A program made the position numbers and the translations under genes. From NCBI GenBank assembly GCA_003219115.1, contig QHPN01000239.1:1-5676 (forward strand): a stretch of DNA of 5,676 bases, written 5' to 3'. The notes beneath the pieces were generated by a model, which saw only the letters and a program-made list of their open reading frames with translations, ran no database searches and was not told the origin of the DNA. Shown one piece after another: positions 3,996 through 5,676 of this stretch. This DNA is from Verrucomicrobiota bacterium. GTDB taxonomy: Bacteria; Verrucomicrobiota; Verrucomicrobiia; Chthoniobacterales; UBA10450. Within the stretch, counting starts at the first letter, position 1, and each line of letters starts with the position of its first letter.

Positions 3996-5676
3996 ATGCC
4001 GGCGCAGATCAAAAGAGAAGTGAAGCTGGAAATAGTTCACGTGCTATTTCTCGACATTGTCGGCTATTCCAAAGCGCTGACCGACGAGCAGCAGGAGTTA
4101 ATCGATCGGCTCAACCAAGCCGTTCGCGGTTCCGACGAGTTTAAGAAGGCCGCCGCGGCGGATCGTTTGATCAAAATTCCGACCGGCGACGGAATGGCGT
4201 TGATTTTTTACAACAGCCCGGAGCAACCGGTGAATTGCGCGCTGGAAGTCAGTCGGGCATTAAAGAATTCGTCGCTGCCTCTGCGCATGGGCGTGCACAG
4301 CGGTCCGGTAAGCGCGGTGACCGATTTGAATGAACGGACCAACGCCGCTGGAGTGGGAATTAACATCGCACAACGAGTGATGGATTGCGGCGATACTGGT
4401 CATATCCTGCTTTCGAAAAGGGTCGCCGAAGATCTGCAACAGTACAGCCGGTGGCGTCCGCATCTGCACGATCTCGGTGAAGTGGAAGTGAAACACGGTG
4501 AGCGTGTTCACGTTTTCAATTTTTATACCGATGACGCCGGCAATTCAGATCTGCCAAAGAAAGTAATCGGCGCCGCGGTGCAGTCTCGTCGAGTTACCGC
4601 ACCGCCAGCAAAAAAGCCGGCAAAATCAGCGCGGCCCTCCATCTGTGTGCTGCCGTTCGCGAACATGAGCGGGGATCCTGAACAGGAATACTTCAGCGAT
4701 GGCATCACGGAAGATATCATTACCGATCTAAGCAAGATCTCCGCGCTCCATGTTATATCGCGGAACACCGCATTCACTTTCAAAGGAAAAGCAGTCGATC
4801 TCCACCAGGTCGCCAATCAACTGAAGGTCGGCCATGTCCTGGAAGGCAGCGTGCGCAAAGCGGCCGGCCGGGTGCGGATCACGGCGCAGTTAATCGATGC
4901 GGCGAACGACAGCCACCTTTGGGCAGAGCGTTACGATCGCGATCTGAACGACATTTTCGCTATTCAGGATGAGATCTCTCACGCCATTGTCGACGCGCTG
5001 AAGGTAAAACTGCTTCCGGAAGAGGAAAAGGCGATCGAACAGCGCGGGACTGAAAATGTCAACGCCTATAATTTATTTTTGATGGCGCGCCAGACTTACG
5101 CCACCGGATTCGAAGGCGACCCTCGACGCCTGGACGCTATTGTTCGGATGTGCCAGCGCGCGGTGGAGATTGATCCTAATTATGCCGACGCGTGGGCCCT
5201 GATTGCGTTGGCCGAAGTGCTGTTGCGTGCGAATGTGGGTCGCAAGGGTGGCGACGCCGCGGAACGGGCACTCGCGCTCAATCCGGACTTGGCTGAGGCG
5301 CATGCAGTAAAAGCAAGAATTTTGTCCGAGGAAAATCGCAATGAGGAGGCTGCGCGCGAAATCGATATCGCCCTTCGGCTCGACCCCGAGTCTTATCAAG
5401 TCAACCGGAGCGCAGGTCTTCTCAGATTCCGACAGAAGCAAATCGAAGAGGCTGCGGGCCATTGGGAAAAGACGCTGACTCTCGAGGAAGATGACTTCGG
5501 ATCGGCCGGGATGCTGATTACTGTTTACACTGCTCTGGGTAAGCCTGAAGCGGCTCAGCGCGCCGCAAAAATAGCTCTGGAGAGGTGTGAAAAAACTTTG
5601 AGCCGCGACTCGAATAACGCGGCGGCGATGGGCCACTCGGCTGTTGCCCTCGCGATGTTGGGTCAGCACGAGCGAG
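3996..5676 (+). CDS. class III nucleotide cyclase-like domain / TolB-like / TPR protein (partial, runs past window end)
   Basis: The frame is open from ATG 3996 to the window edge (560 codons seen). Residues ~11-178 are a class III adenylate/guanylate cyclase-like domain with metal-binding Asp20 (FLDIVGYS) and Asp65 (TGDGMALIF), the RMGVHSG strand at 97-103, and Asn123/Arg127 in GINIAQRVMDCGDTGHILLS. A Pro/Lys-rich linker (~184-214) follows. Residues ~215-338 are a TolB/FlgO-like domain (ICVLPFANMSGDPEQEYFSDG, then VLEGSVRK, then HLWAERYDRDL). From ~355 on come degenerate TPR repeats (AVEIDPNYADAWALIALAE; AEAHAVKARIL; EEAAREIDIALRLDPES). No signal peptide or membrane helix is visible, so it is probably cytoplasmic. 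Its likely role is signalling or regulation, with TPRs binding a partner. The two residues that usually select the purine are not conserved: by ungapped alignment Ile61 replaces the Lys and Asn116 replaces the Asp. Activity and nucleotide product are therefore uncertain. The domain order is a recurrent one in bacteria. Confidence 0.88.
   Translation, partial: MPAQIKREVKLEIVHVLFLDIVGYSKALTDEQQELIDRLNQAVRGSDEFKKAAAADRLIKIPTGDGMALIFYNSPEQPVNCALEVSRALKNSSLPLRMGVHSGPVSAVTDLNERTNAAGVGINIAQRVMDCGDTGHILLSKRVAEDLQQYSRWRPHLHDLGEVEVKHGERVHVFNFYTDDAGNSDLPKKVIGAAVQSRRVTAPPAKKPAKSARPSICVLPFANMSGDPEQEYFSDGITEDIITDLSKISALHVISRNTAFTFKGKAVDLHQVANQLKVGHVLEGSVRKAAGRVRITAQLIDAANDSHLWAERYDRDLNDIFAIQDEISHAIVDALKVKLLPEEEKAIEQRGTENVNAYNLFLMARQTYATGFEGDPRRLDAIVRMCQRAVEIDPNYADAWALIALAEVLLRANVGRKGGDAAERALALNPDLAEAHAVKARILSEENRNEEAAREIDIALRLDPESYQVNRSAGLLRFRQKQIEEAAGHWEKTLTLEEDDFGSAGMLITVYTALGKPEAAQRAAKIALERCEKTLSRDSNNAAAMGHSAVALAMLGQHER

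Noticed and set aside
3650..4012. Minus-strand open frame of 120 codons across the spacer before the cyclase-like gene
   Set aside because: Ser/Arg-rich composition, no motif, overlaps two better-supported plus-strand genes.
5073..5669. Minus-strand open frame of 198 codons near the right edge
   Set aside because: Antisense to the TPR region of the large plus-strand gene, whose repeats (EIDPNYADAW, ALRLDPES) are clearly coding.

Overview
The window is GC-rich bacterial chromosomal DNA. It resembles a soil bacterium of the Verrucomicrobia/Acidobacteria type. Three things point that way: a remnant of an acidobacterial-type 'ADOP' MacB-like permease, a cyclase-TolB-TPR fusion protein, and the general codon and GC style. 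This assignment is an inference from gene content; no marker gene is present to settle it.

Layout, left to right. Positions 1-132 hold the last 43 codons of an alpha/beta hydrolase (+). Positions 246-433 hold both ends of an ADOP/MacB-type permease gene joined together with almost everything in between missing, a clear pseudogene. Positions 530-2098 (-) encode a complete AMP-forming acyl-CoA synthetase of 522 aa. Its divergent upstream region (2099-2394) carries a decayed fragment of a carboxymuconolactone-decarboxylase/AhpD-like gene. Positions 2395-3261 (+) encode a complete class IV PLP aminotransferase (BCAT/D-amino-acid transaminase fold). A short intergenic stretch with two strong palindromes follows, then a small charged protein of unknown function (3385-3825, +). 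From 3996 to the right edge (+) runs a large protein, open at the window end, with a class III nucleotide-cyclase-like domain, a TolB-like domain and TPR repeats.

The genes do not form one obvious pathway. The acyl-CoA synthetase and the aminotransferase are divergently oriented and separated by a dead gene. The three rightward genes from 2395 onward share a strand, but gaps of 123 and 170 bases with inverted repeats make separate transcription plausible. The most informative points are the two gene remnants flanking the intact acyl-CoA synthetase and the unusual active site of the cyclase-like domain. Both metal-binding Asp residues and the Asn/Arg pair are kept, while the Lys and Asp that normally select the purine are not at their usual places.

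I saw no tRNA, rRNA, CRISPR array, insertion sequence or integrase.
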